Shown here: positions 1 through 7,747 of the stretch, piece after piece
Layout: each line of letters starts with the position of its first letter
Numbering within the stretch: the first letter of the stretch is position 1
Origin: Chloroflexota bacterium
Lineage (GTDB): Bacteria; Chloroflexota; UBA6077; JACCZL01
Length of the DNA: 33,078 nt
Reading direction: 5' to 3'
Assembly: GCA_020845495.1 (NCBI GenBank)
Contig: JADLFM010000067.1
Location: 1-33,078, forward strand
Translations under genes and position numbers: made by a program
The notes under the pieces: generated by a model
The model's input: only the letters and a program-made list of their open reading frames with translations
Database searches by the model: none
What the model was told of the DNA's origin: nothing

Positions 1-124
1 CGCGGCCCCAGCGACTCCACCCCGTGCCGTCGATAATCGTCCCACCGCTGCCCATCCCTGGCGCAAGCCCTTCTTTCGCTCACGCCAGCGCAACCCGCTC
101 CCCGCAACAAGCTGAGGGGCACCC
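1..124. repeat. Left copy of 124-bp terminal inverted repeat
   Basis: Bases 1-124 are the exact reverse complement of 32955-33078; identity stops at base 125 (c here against g in the other copy). The unit holds short imperfect hairpins (ctggcg...cgccag; cccc...gggg). No coding potential or transposase is attached. The copy lies upstream of mgtE and its partner upstream of zwf. Most likely a dispersed repeat at which an assembly was broken. Confidence 0.95.
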
Positions 125-350
125 CAGGGAATACGGGGCGTCGCGCGCGAGCGTCGAGGCGGAGTACACTACGTATGGCTATGTCATCTGCCGAACCTCC
201 CAGTCCTTGCCTTTCTGTGCGCGCCGCTCCTGTGCGGGAGTCCGCCGCCGGCGTCGCTTGAGCTTGCCGCGTCCGCGGTAAGCGGGCGGCCTGCCCTCCG
301 GCGCCCTCCCAGACGGGAGGGCGTTACGTTTGTCCTCCGGAGGTGCCGTT
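125..350 (+). other. Leader region upstream of mgtE, no gene
   Basis: No supported ORF. The stretch holds the presumed mgtE promoter and 5' leader. I looked for an M-box (Mg2+) riboswitch because of the downstream gene and did not see its conserved core. The two structures I can support, a 9-bp hairpin and a Shine-Dalgarno-containing palindrome, are listed separately. Confidence 0.5.
302..343 (+). promoter_or_regulatory. Leader hairpin plus self-complementary ribosome binding site of mgtE
   Basis: Arms 302-310 (cgccctccc) and 315-323 (gggagggcg) form a perfect 9-bp stem with loop agac, followed by ttacgttt. Then 334-343 reads cctccggagg, a perfect palindrome whose right half is the Shine-Dalgarno ggagg, 7 bases before the ATG at 351. 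The SD could therefore pair with the cctcc beside it or with the gggagggc arm region. Control of translation is inference. Confidence 0.45.
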
Positions 351-1724
351 ATGGACACGCTCACGCCGCGCCACGAGACGCCCCCCGACGTCCGAGAGGT
401 GTTGCGCACCGGCCTGTCTAATGGCCACGTGCCCGACATCAGTCAGCTTCGGGCCGCTCCCCGTGAGGATCTGGTCCAGGCCCTCAACGACCTCTCGCCG
501 ACCGATCTAGGCCGATTGGTGACTCGCCTCGGCGACGAGCCGCTCGCCGAGCTCGTGGCCGAACTGGATGCCTTCGACGCCGCTCGGCTGCTCAGCAAGC
601 TCGGACGCGCCCAGGCCGCCGACGTCCTCGAAGAGATGGATCCGGACGACGCGGCTGACGTGGTCGCCGAGTTCGCGCCGCACGAAGCGGAAGCGATCCT
701 CGTGGAGATGGACCATGAGGAAGCGCAGGACGTCCGCGATCTGCTCAGCTATCCCCCCGAGAGCGCCGCCGGCATCATGACCACGGAGTACGTCGCCGTC
801 GCACCGTATCTGACCTGCGCGGAGGCGATCGCCGAACTGGGGCGCGTCGCCGAAGAGGCCGAGACGGTCTACTACGTCTACGTCACCGACCCGGTCACGA
901 ACCGCCTGCTCGGCGTCCTCTCACTCCGCAACCTCGTCCTCTCGCCCCGCTGGAAGCTCGTCTCCCAGGTCATGAATACGAACGTCGCCCGTATCCGAGC
1001 CGCTGCCGACCAGGAGACGGCCGCCCGCTTGCTGGACAAGCGCAACTTTCTGGCGCTGCCCGTGGTGGACGATGAGGACCGGATGCTCGGGATCATCACG
1101 GCAGACGACGCGGCCGACGTGCTGCTAGAAGAGGCTGGCGAGGACATCGAGCGTCTCGGCGGCTCTCAGCCGCTCGAAGAGCCGTACCTGCGCGCGAGTA
1201 TCTTCCACCTGTTCCGCAAGCGCGTCGGCTGGCTGCTGGTGCTCTTCTTCGCCGAGGCCTACACCGGCACCGTCCTTCGTCACTTCGAGGACACGCTCGC
1301 TCATGTGGTGTCGTTGGCATTCTTTATTCCGCTCTTGATCGGCACCGGCGGGAATGTGGGCTCTCAGACCGTCACGACGCTCGTTCGGGCGATGGGTGTC
1401 GGCGAGGTCCGCTTCCGCGACCTGTTCCGGGTCCTCTCGCGTGAGATCGCCGTCGGCCTGCTGCTCGGGACGGTGATGGGCGCCGCGACGTACGTCCGGG
1501 CCTGGACGCTGGGCGTCGGGCTGGAAGTGGGGCCAGTCGTCGCGGTGACCGCAGCGTTCATCGTCCTGTGGGCGGCGACGGTCGGCGCGGTCCTGCCACT
1601 CGTGCTGCGTCAGCTCAAGGTCGATCCGGCCGTCGTATCGGCGCCGTTCATCAGCACCCTGGTGGATGGGACCGGGCTGTTCCTGTACTTCACGATCGCG
1701 CGGCTCATGCTCGGCGTCGAGTAG
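351..1724 (+). CDS. mgtE: Magnesium transporter MgtE
   Basis: 457-residue MgtE channel that lets Mg2+ enter the cytoplasm. An acidic helical N domain (about residues 35-135, rich in DPDDAADV-type repeats) is followed by a CBS pair (about 140-265), the known Mg2+-sensing gate, and a five-helix pore domain (about 280-457). The pore signature is present: PLLIGTGGNVGSQ and DPAVVSAPFISTLVDGTG. Length and domain order are normal for the family. The ATG at 351 is chosen because ggagg sits 8 bases upstream; an upstream in-frame TTG at 330 would place the ribosome site inside the gene. It converges on the glycosidase gene with only 35 bases between stops. Nothing looks broken. Confidence 0.95.
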   Translation: MDTLTPRHETPPDVREVLRTGLSNGHVPDISQLRAAPREDLVQALNDLSPTDLGRLVTRLGDEPLAELVAELDAFDAARLLSKLGRAQAADVLEEMDPDDAADVVAEFAPHEAEAILVEMDHEEAQDVRDLLSYPPESAAGIMTTEYVAVAPYLTCAEAIAELGRVAEEAETVYYVYVTDPVTNRLLGVLSLRNLVLSPRWKLVSQVMNTNVARIRAAADQETAARLLDKRNFLALPVVDDEDRMLGIITADDAADVLLEEAGEDIERLGGSQPLEEPYLRASIFHLFRKRVGWLLVLFFAEAYTGTVLRHFEDTLAHVVSLAFFIPLLIGTGGNVGSQTVTTLVRAMGVGEVRFRDLFRVLSREIAVGLLLGTVMGAATYVRAWTLGVGLEVGPVVAVTAAFIVLWAATVGAVLPLVLRQLKVDPAVVSAPFISTLVDGTGLFLYFTIARLMLGVE

Positions 1725-1735
1725 TGTTGTGGGCT

Positions 1736-1764
1736 CGTAGCTCGCGCCTCTGACACGAGCTACG
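1736..1764. terminator. Bidirectional hairpin between convergent genes
   Basis: Perfect 9-bp inverted repeat cgtagctcg (1736-1744) and cgagctacg (1756-1764) with an 11-base loop, extendable by about three pairs including a wobble. It lies between the mgtE stop and the converging glycosidase stop, whose TAG is inside the right arm. There is no U tract, so terminator function is inferred from position. Confidence 0.5.
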
Positions 1765-2932
1765 GGCGGTTCGGGAGGGCGCGCAGGATATTCTCCAGCC
1801 GGCAGCGCGCGCCGGACGGTCGTCCGCTCACGCCCGGATAACACGATCCAGAGCCGTCACGGTTAGGCCCGTAGGACGTGAGGCCGCGCCGGTCGTCGTG
1901 GCGCCAGTTGTCCGTCAGCGGGCTCTCGGCCGACCACGCCCCGATGCCGGCAACCTGCGGGTAGCTGAGGACCATGTCGATCTGACGGATCTCGCCCTCG
2001 ATGCGCCGATTCTCATCGTCGACGCCCCACTGGCCCGGCAACTCGCGCGACGTCCCCAGCTCCTCGACGACGACCGGGATGCGGCGACCGTTCGCGCAGG
2101 GCTGGCTGACGACCCAGTTGAGATCCCAGTGGATCGGCATATCGCCCCAGTGATCGGGGTCGATCCAGTCGTACGTGTGGAGAGTGTAGGCTGAGATCGG
2201 GCCGTTGCAGTACAACTGGCGGGCGACAGCGAACCTTGGGTCGCGCTCGTCGAGGTGGTGGGCGCCCATCGTACCGGACCAGATCGGCGTGATCGGGTCG
2301 AGCTTGTGGATCTCGTCGGCCATGGCGTCCATGAAGTCCAGCACCCGAGGCGGATCGTCCGGGGTATGCAGCTCGTTGCCGAACTCCCAGGCCAACACGA
2401 CGTCGCGTGCCCCACGACTTACCACGGCACCGATCAAGCGACGGCTGAAGTCCAGGTACGGGCCACGCCAGGTTCCCGTATAGAACGGCAGGAGCAACTG
2501 CCAGTAGCCGTCTTTCCAGCCGACGCTGCCAGGTGACTCGCCAGCGACTTCCTGGTGGTTGTTGACCAGCGCGACGATCAGCTTGACGTCGTGAGCCCGA
2601 AGCGTGGGCGCCAGATCGGCGATGCGATCCCCGACCCAGCTTCCATCAGCCGAGCTCGTCTGGGTGCTGTCGGTGGCGAAGACCCGGATCGCGCCGGCGT
2701 TCATCCAGGCCGCGTAGCGAACGTTCTCACGGACCTGCTCGATGTCCGGGTGGAGCAGCCCGCCGTGCATGTTCAGGATCAGGAAGCGGCCGTTGATGAA
2801 CCCCTGGTAGTCGGCGGAGGTGCCGAGGTAGCCGGGCGGGATGGGCGTCGCCTCGGCCGGGACCGACGCGCGCCCGCCGAACAGGACAACCAGCGCAAGC
2901 AGGACTGGAACGAGCCAGCGGATCGGTCGCAC
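1760..2932 (-). CDS. Secreted GH5-like glycoside hydrolase
   Basis: About 390 residues, exported. From the GTG at 2932 the product begins MRPIRW, then a hydrophobic core and an AEA-type cleavage site near residue 28, a normal signal peptide; agagg lies 7 bases upstream. Longer starts (TTG 3028) add a 32-residue N-terminus without an SD. The rest resembles the clan A (beta/alpha)8 barrel of GH5: WEFGNELH gives the Asn-Glu acid/base pair (E187), LHTYD supplies the usual His/Tyr, and VVVEELG (E290 or E291) is the likely nucleophile. Substrate cannot be read from sequence; beta-mannan or beta-glucan is typical of this clan. It stands alone, with no transporter or other glycosidase beside it. Confidence 0.75.
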   Translation of the reverse strand: MRPIRWLVPVLLALVVLFGGRASVPAEATPIPPGYLGTSADYQGFINGRFLILNMHGGLLHPDIEQVRENVRYAAWMNAGAIRVFATDSTQTSSADGSWVGDRIADLAPTLRAHDVKLIVALVNNHQEVAGESPGSVGWKDGYWQLLLPFYTGTWRGPYLDFSRRLIGAVVSRGARDVVLAWEFGNELHTPDDPPRVLDFMDAMADEIHKLDPITPIWSGTMGAHHLDERDPRFAVARQLYCNGPISAYTLHTYDWIDPDHWGDMPIHWDLNWVVSQPCANGRRIPVVVEELGTSRELPGQWGVDDENRRIEGEIRQIDMVLSYPQVAGIGAWSAESPLTDNWRHDDRRGLTSYGPNRDGSGSCYPGVSGRPSGARCRLENILRALPNRP

Positions 2933-3234
2933 GATAGAGCCTCTCGAGGAGGGACGACGCGCGGCGACCAGGGTCGGCGGCCCGTCCATGAAGTCGTCAG
3001 GGGCGGCCAGCCGGAACCGGGGCGGCAAGCGCCTGGACGGGTCGCGGGGCTGGCGCCACTAGCTTACGGAACCGAAGCGGCCCGTGGCCATGCAGATGCC
3101 GTGCCGGCGGGACTGGCCGTTCGGCAGAACCTGCGCGCAGAGAATCTCACGAGCGTGTCTGGGCCGGGAGCGTCTGGGAGTCAGCCACGCTGCCTCGGCA
3201 TGTGTGACAATGTCCGGGGAGAGGAGGCCCGGCC
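2933..3234. other. Divergent intergenic region
   Basis: About 300 bases between the glycosidase start and the DsrE-like gene, which diverge. Both promoters should be here but I cannot place clear -35/-10 boxes. There is a degenerate direct repeat (gagcgtgtctggg and gagcgtctggg, around 3150-3177). The DsrE gene has a strong SD, gaggagg at 3221-3227, 7 bases before its ATG. Confidence 0.4.
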
Positions 3235-3597
3235 ATGGCGAGACTCTTGTACATCGGTACGCATGGGACGGACGATCCGACGCGGGCGACCTTCCCGTTC
3301 TTGATGGCACGCGGGGCCATCGAGGGCGGCAATGAGGCGGGCATCATCCTGATGGGCGATGCCGCGCTGCTCATCAAGGACAGCATCGTCGAGCAGATCC
3401 ATGGCGTCGGCGTGCCGCCGCTGAAGGAACTGGCGGAGTTCCTCCACGGGCGGAAGGTCCGGATCTCCGTTTGAGGCGGCTGTGGCCGGGCCCGTGGGGT
3501 CTCGGAACAGGACTTCGAAGGGAAGAACAGCGGCTTCGGCTCGCCCGTCGACGCGGCGAACGCGCACGCTGAGTACGACCGCGTCATTACGTTCTGA
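3235..3597 (+). CDS. DsrE-family redox protein, probable selenoprotein (in-frame TGA at 3472-3474)
   Basis: A normal reading stops after 79 residues, but the same frame continues past TGA (3472-3474) for 40 codons to a TGA at 3595-3597, giving 120 residues, about the usual family length. The N-terminal half (YIGTHGTDDPTRA; GVPPLKELAEFL) is typical of small DsrE/DsrF-like proteins. The continuation GGCGRARGVSEQDFEGKNS is also family-like, where relatives as I recall them carry a Cys at the TGA position. The site becomes U80-G-G-C83, a CxxC-like redox pair with selenocysteine first. A hairpin starts 6 bases after the TGA. SD gaggagg at 3221-3227. Partners and substrate are unknown; sulfur-relay or peroxide chemistry is plausible. 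Alternatives are a recent nonsense mutation or a base error. No Sec machinery is in this window. Confidence 0.82.
3480..3510 (+). promoter_or_regulatory. Candidate bacterial SECIS hairpin
   Basis: Immediately 3' of the in-frame TGA. Pairs: 3480-3483 (cugu) with 3507-3510 (acag); a small internal loop; 3486-3490 with 3501-3505 (one G-U); a single bulged U at 3500; 3491-3493 (ccc) with 3497-3499 (ggg); apical loop GUG at 3494-3496. The loop begins 20 bases after the TGA, inside the window expected for SelB-dependent elements, and has the expected G/U. Folded by hand; high GC makes chance hairpins likely. Confidence 0.6.
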
Positions 3598-3640
3598 ACC
3601 TCCTGAGGGCGAACGCCTGGCGAGTGCCAGACGAGTGCCA

Positions 3641-3674
3641 GACCGCCCCGAGCGGAGTCACGCTCGGGGCGGTC
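3641..3674 (+). terminator. Strong hairpin terminator after the DsrE-like gene
   Basis: Perfect 13-bp stem gaccgccccgagc (3641-3653) and gctcggggcggtc (3662-3674) with an 8-base loop, 44 bases after the TGA at 3595-3597. No U run follows. Its position downstream of the second stop, not just after the internal TGA, agrees with the longer reading of the gene. Confidence 0.6.
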
Positions 3675-3683
3675 CCGAGCCAG

Positions 3684-3731
3684 GTGGCGGCTTCGCACCG
3701 TGGCGGCTTCGCACCGTAGCGGCTTCCTACC
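3684..3731. repeat. Three 16-bp tandem repeats
   Basis: gtggcggcttcgcacc occurs at 3684-3699 and again identically at 3700-3715; a third unit at 3716-3731 matches 13 of 16. Each unit can fold into a tiny gcg-gcuu-cgc hairpin. Intergenic, function unknown. Confidence 0.85.
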
Positions 3732-4122
3732 CGAGTGTCGCCCTGAGCGGCAGCGGATCGGCATGACTCCAGGCCGCCGAGCACCCGGGTGCTAGGCGCT
3801 TCCGGGTGCTCCGCCTCCACCGCGGGTGTCGAGCACGCCGCCTCGTCCCATCCGCCGGCGCCTGCGCGGGTAGGCCGGTCACTTCGCGTCGGCGCGGCGG
3901 TGCGCGCCGGCTGCCTTCACGCGCGAGCCGCTCGTCTGATCTGTCCACGCCGGCCCGGCCAGGGTGACCGCCGTGAGGTGAATGAAGATCGTCCGGACGT
4001 CAGGGCCAGTGCAGCCCGGCCAGTGTGGCCCGGCACGGTTAGTGCCTTGCGAGCCCTGGCAGACGGCTTCTCCGTCTTCGGCAATAGCGCGTGGCTGGCA
4101 GCAGCCCGGAGACAGGACGACC

Positions 4123-5370
4123 ATGCTCGAGACCATCACGCATCCAGGCGTGCTCTTCGATCTCCTCAAGAGAACGTATCAGCAATGGAGCGAGGACAAA
4201 GCCTCACGCCTCGCGGCTGCGTTAGCCTATTACACCGCCTTCTCCGTCGCTCCGCTGATCCTGATCGTGATCGCCGTTGCCGGGTTCTTCTTTGGCGAGC
4301 AGGCTGCACGGGGCCAGGTCAACGAGCAACTGGAGGGGATGCTTGGCTCCGGTGCGGCGGCGACGATCCAGACGGCCGTCGCAAATTCGGCGCAGACAGG
4401 CGCCGGCACCCTCGCCACGATCGTCGGGATCGTCACGCTGATCTGGAGCGCCTCGAACGTGTTCGCGCAGCTTCAGGATGCGTTGAACACGATCTGGGAC
4501 GTTCGCCTAGATCCCAACGCCGGCATCATGTCGACGGTCAAGCATCGTGCCGTCTCGCTGACGATGGTGCTCGGGATCGGATTCATCTTGCTCGTGTCGC
4601 TCTTGCTGAGCGCGGGGATCTCGCTGATCGGCAACTTCTTCACGAGCGCTCTGCCCGGCGGGGCGATTGTCTGGCAGGTGATCAATTTCCTCGTCTCGTT
4701 CGGCATCATCACCGTGCTCTTCGCTGCCATCTATAAGGTGCTGCCCGACGTCGAGATCGCCTGGGCCGACGTCTGGACCGGCGCAGCGGTGACGGCGCTC
4801 CTGTTCGTCGTCGGCAAGTTGCTGATTGGGCTGTATCTCGGGCACACCGGCGTCGGCTCGGCGTTCGGTGCGGCCGGCTCCCTGCTGGTGTTCCTGGTCT
4901 GGGTGTACTACTCGGCGCAGATTCTCTTCTTTGGCGCGGAGTTCACCCAGGTCTACGCGAGCCGCTTCGGTTCGAAGATCGTGCCAAGCCCGCGCGCCGT
5001 GCTGCTCGCCGAGCAGGTACATGTGCACCAGGATAGACCCCACAAGGAGACGGTCAGGCGGGCCGCGGACGCGAGGCGCAGCCGGGAGCGTGCTGGCGCA
5101 AGCTCGAACGGCCATGCGCACCTGGGCGGGCAGGCCAGCGGCCGCGCCGCCGGCGGCGCCACACTCGTCAACGGCTCGGCAATGCACGGCCATCGCCAGG
5201 CGGCCGAGAAGCTTCCACCAGGGCAAAGCGGGCCGGTTAAGAACCTCCTCTGGGCAGGTCTCGCTGCTGGCTCGACGACCCTTGGGGCGATGGCAGCACG
5301 GCAGGCTAGCAGGATGATCTGGGAACTGGTCGTGAGAGAAGAGCCCCCGATCGAGAAAGGCGGGGAGTAG
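4123..5370 (+). CDS. YihY/BrkB (UPF0761) family inner-membrane protein
   Basis: 415 residues from the ATG at 4123, which has agga 5 bases upstream; a longer frame from 4182-independent ATG 3982 adds 47 residues unlike the family. Residues 1-290 are the family core: an amphipathic start (LFDLLKRTYQQWSEDKASRLAAA is the typical opening, split here by function into helix and membrane entry), then about six membrane helices with the conserved LAYYTAFSVAP and LLVFLVWVYYSAQILFFGAEF-type segments. The tail (about 300-415) is basic and Gly/Ala-rich and ends in a further hydrophobic stretch (NLLWAGLAAGSTTLGAMAA), an extension beyond the core. Family function is not established; the old name RNase BN for E. 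coli YihY is wrong. It converges on the aminotransferase gene with a 69-base gap. Confidence 0.88.
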   Translation: MLETITHPGVLFDLLKRTYQQWSEDKASRLAAALAYYTAFSVAPLILIVIAVAGFFFGEQAARGQVNEQLEGMLGSGAAATIQTAVANSAQTGAGTLATIVGIVTLIWSASNVFAQLQDALNTIWDVRLDPNAGIMSTVKHRAVSLTMVLGIGFILLVSLLLSAGISLIGNFFTSALPGGAIVWQVINFLVSFGIITVLFAAIYKVLPDVEIAWADVWTGAAVTALLFVVGKLLIGLYLGHTGVGSAFGAAGSLLVFLVWVYYSAQILFFGAEFTQVYASRFGSKIVPSPRAVLLAEQVHVHQDRPHKETVRRAADARRSRERAGASSNGHAHLGGQASGRAAGGATLVNGSAMHGHRQAAEKLPPGQSGPVKNLLWAGLAAGSTTLGAMAARQASRMIWELVVREEPPIEKGGE

Positions 5371-5439
5371 GCGGGGGTGAGGGGCCGGGAATCCCTCTCG
5401 ACCCCTTGCCCGGAGCAGGACAGGGGGCCGATGCCGCCC

Positions 5440-6531
5440 TCAGCCGCGAGCGTCCCTGAGGACCTCGCCGATGACGTCCATCGCCGCCGCGACGAGATGC
5501 TCGTCGGCCTGGGTGCCCATGTGGCCGACCCGGAAATTCTTGCCGGCAAGACGCTCCCAGTTCCCGCCGACGATCAGCCCGCGCTCGCGGAACTGGCGAT
5601 CGAGCGCGGGCCAGCCAATCCTCTCCGGCACCAGGAACGCGGTGACGGTTGGCGATGACGACGCTTCATCGCGTGGGAACAGCGAGAGCCCCAGCTCCTG
5701 GCCGCGCCGCCGGCACAGCGCGGCTGCCCGGCGGTGCCGCTCCTCGACGGCCCCCAGCCCCTCGTCGAGGAGCAGACCGCAGGCCGCCTCCATCCCGGCC
5801 AGTGCCTGCCAGGAGTGGGTGTACGGGAAGGTGCCCAGCCCGGCCGAGCGGAAGGGCGCGAGGGCGTCGTAGCCCGTGTAGCCGACCCGCTCGACGGCCG
5901 CCCAGGCGCGGGGACTGACCGCCACGATCCCGAGATCCGGCGGCGCCGACAGGCACTTCTGACTCCCGAGCAGGCAGAGGTCGATACGGGCGGCGTCGGT
6001 GGCGAGGGGCGCTCCGCCGATGCTGGCGACGGCGTCCACCAGGAACAACTCGACCTCGTAGCGATCGAGGATGGGACCGATAGCCTCGATTGGATTGAGG
6101 ACGCCGGAGGGCGTCTCGCAGTGGACGGCGGTCACGAGACGTGGACGAAATGTTCGGACCGCCTCCTCGACGCGAGCAGGGTCGAGTGCCTCATCGTCTC
6201 CGAAGGACACGAGCCGAACTTCGGCGCCCAGCCCACGCGCCATCTCGGCGAAGCCGTCACCGAACAGGCCGGTCGAGAGCGCGAGGACACGGTCGCCCGG
6301 CGCGACGACGCTCTTGAGGGCGCCCCAGAGGACGACCATCGCCTCGCCGAGCATGATCGCTGGCCGGTGCTCGGTCCGCGCGATCGTCATGAGTTGGCGC
6401 TGCACACGGCCGTAGAGAGCGACGAACTCCTGCTCGAGGTCGGCGGATGGGTAGTCGTGCTCGCGGGCGGCCAGGACCTGCGCCGGCACCGTGACCGGCC
6501 CCGGGATCATCGGAATCGGGTACTGCCGCAT
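5440..6531 (-). CDS. Class V PLP aminotransferase (alanine/serine-glyoxylate type)
   Basis: 363 residues from the ATG at 6531, with gaggga 8 bases upstream; the open frame continues 32 codons further without family similarity. Fold-type I, class V: start MRQYPIPMIPGPVTVP, the PLP-contacting Asp in FLVDAVASIGG (D166), the Schiff-base Lys in LLGSQKCLSAPPD (K192), and the late FRVGHMGTQA segment where the substrate-carboxylate Arg lies. Closest groups are alanine-glyoxylate, serine-glyoxylate and 2-aminoethylphosphonate-pyruvate transaminases; I cannot choose between them. Cytoplasmic. It is transcribed away from the lyase/epimerase pair, across a region with a large palindrome, which suggests shared control with those genes. 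Confidence 0.88.
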   Translation of the reverse strand: MRQYPIPMIPGPVTVPAQVLAAREHDYPSADLEQEFVALYGRVQRQLMTIARTEHRPAIMLGEAMVVLWGALKSVVAPGDRVLALSTGLFGDGFAEMARGLGAEVRLVSFGDDEALDPARVEEAVRTFRPRLVTAVHCETPSGVLNPIEAIGPILDRYEVELFLVDAVASIGGAPLATDAARIDLCLLGSQKCLSAPPDLGIVAVSPRAWAAVERVGYTGYDALAPFRSAGLGTFPYTHSWQALAGMEAACGLLLDEGLGAVEERHRRAAALCRRRGQELGLSLFPRDEASSSPTVTAFLVPERIGWPALDRQFRERGLIVGGNWERLAGKNFRVGHMGTQADEHLVAAAMDVIGEVLRDARG

Positions 6532-6805
6532 GGGTGTGCTCCCTCGTTGTGCGCGGTGGGCCGCGCCTGTGGTTTCCTGTCTCCTCACCTGACTTCGTTC
6601 GACGGCGGCTTGGCCGCTATCGGCCATACGTCGTCTGCTGGGCTGCCGGCCGGCAGCCCAGCAGAGTCTGGACCGGGCTGGAGGGGCAGGTGCGGGTGCC
6701 TGCTCTCGCCTACCGAGCGGTTCCGGCTATTCTTGGGGGGACGTGGGCGGTTGCCAGGGTGCGGCCGTCCACCGCACAGCATGGCAGATCCGAAAGGCAA
6801 AGTCG
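6532..6805. promoter_or_regulatory. Divergent control region, aminotransferase / lyase
   Basis: 274 bases between divergent start codons. Contains a 6-bp-arm inverted repeat tggccg-ctat-cggcca (6611-6626) and, 7 bases later, a perfect 32-bp palindrome (6634-6665). Promoter boxes are not clear. The arrangement looks like operators serving both directions. Confidence 0.5.
6634..6665. repeat. Perfect 32-bp palindrome
   Basis: Arms tctgctgggctgccgg (6634-6649) and its exact complement (6650-6665) with no spacer. It ends cleanly, as the flanking bases (g/g) do not pair. It may be a dimeric-regulator operator, a cruciform, or in RNA a hairpin in the lyase leader. Confidence 0.9.
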
Positions 6806-7747
6806 ATGAGTAGTACTGGCACCGGTGGCCGCTTCCGCGGCGTCTTCGCCATCCCAGTCACACCGTTTGATGCCGATGGGGCGCTCGATCTGCGCTCGCT
6901 GCGGAGGTGCGTCGAGTTCTGTGTCGCCGCCGGCGCCGGCGGGGTCGTGGCGCCCGTCAATGCCAGCGAGTTCTTCACCCTCACCGAGAGCGAGCGCAAG
7001 CAGGTCGTCGAGACGGTGGTAGGGCAGGCGAACGGCCGGGTTCCGGTCGTCGCTGGCGTTACCGGCTCGTCCATGCAGGTCGCCGTCGAGATGGCGCGCC
7101 ACGCCGGTGGGGCTGGCGCGGATGCCGTCATGGCGATGCCGCCGTTCGTGCGCCATCCAGGTCCGGATGAGATCGTCGAATTCTACGGTGCGGTGGCGAA
7201 GGCCGCCGGGGTGCCGGTCTGGATTCAGGACTTTGGCCCGCCGATGGGTACGCCGATGGCTCCGGCCCTGCTGGCGAGGCTGCTCCGAGACATTCCAGGC
7301 GTCGAGTACCTCAAGGAAGAGACTGCCGTCGCGCCGCAGGTCATGTCTCAGGTCAAGGCGCTCGCTGGCGACGCGCTCAAGGGCATGATGGGCGGCATGG
7401 CCGGGCGCTACCTGCTCGACGAGTATCGACGCGGCGCCTGCGGGACGATGCCGGCCTGCGAGGTCACGGATGCGCACGTCGCGGTCTGGAATGCGCTGGA
7501 GAACGGCCCCCAGGAGAAAGCGCGCGAACTGTTCCGGCTGCTGCTGCCGCTCCTCAACATTGAGGCGATGTACTCCTTCGTGGTCTACAAGGAAGTGCTG
7601 TACCGGCGTGGCATCATCGCCTGCCCCAGGTCCCGTGCGCCGGGCGCCCCGACGCTTGACGAGACGGCCAGCCAGGAGCTCGACGCTATCCTCGCCGACC
7701 TGAAGCCGCTGCTCACGGTCTCGCTACCGGCCGGAGCGGGCGCATGA
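6806..7747 (+). CDS. DHDPS/NAL-superfamily lyase or hydratase
   Basis: 313 residues from the ATG at 6806 (aaagg 8 bases upstream); a longer frame from 6743 adds 21 unrelated residues. TIM-barrel class I aldolase family: opening GVFAIPVTPFDADG, and the Schiff-base Lys in VEYLKEET (K170). Two features argue against true dihydrodipicolinate synthase: the GTTGE loop is replaced by VNASEF (51-56), and the YNxP segment with the proton-relay Tyr reads WIQDFGPP (139-146), with no Tyr. It is likely a catabolic sugar-acid or keto-acid lyase/dehydratase. The stop overlaps the next start (ATGA), so it is translationally coupled to an aldose-epimerase-like protein, which points to sugar metabolism. Confidence 0.85.
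   Translation: MSSTGTGGRFRGVFAIPVTPFDADGALDLRSLRRCVEFCVAAGAGGVVAPVNASEFFTLTESERKQVVETVVGQANGRVPVVAGVTGSSMQVAVEMARHAGGAGADAVMAMPPFVRHPGPDEIVEFYGAVAKAAGVPVWIQDFGPPMGTPMAPALLARLLRDIPGVEYLKEETAVAPQVMSQVKALAGDALKGMMGGMAGRYLLDEYRRGACGTMPACEVTDAHVAVWNALENGPQEKARELFRLLLPLLNIEAMYSFVVYKEVLYRRGIIACPRSRAPGAPTLDETASQELDAILADLKPLLTVSLPAGAGA

Larger units (their letters stand above)
3598..4122. other. 525-base gene-free region with repeats and hairpins
   Basis: No ORF here has family features or an SD. The region holds an 11-bp tandem pair (cgagtgccaga twice, 3621-3642), a strong hairpin (3641-3674), three 16-bp tandem units (3684-3731), and an 8-bp inverted repeat gagcaccc/gggtgctc (3779-3786 and 3804-3811). 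The promoter of the YihY-type gene should be near its right end. A structured RNA cannot be excluded. Confidence 0.5.

Noticed and set aside
125..350. M-box or other Mg2+ riboswitch before mgtE
   Set aside because: The conserved core sequences are absent; only simple hairpins are present.
330..350. TTG start giving MgtE seven extra residues
   Set aside because: The Shine-Dalgarno of the ATG at 351 lies inside this extension.
1125..1844. Long open frame antisense to mgtE
   Set aside because: Arg/Glu/Pro-rich translation typical of GC-rich antisense frames, and it overlaps a clear family gene.
3789..4736. 315-codon open frame overlapping the YihY gene start
   Set aside because: Overlaps the YihY core in another frame; no SD and Arg-rich composition.
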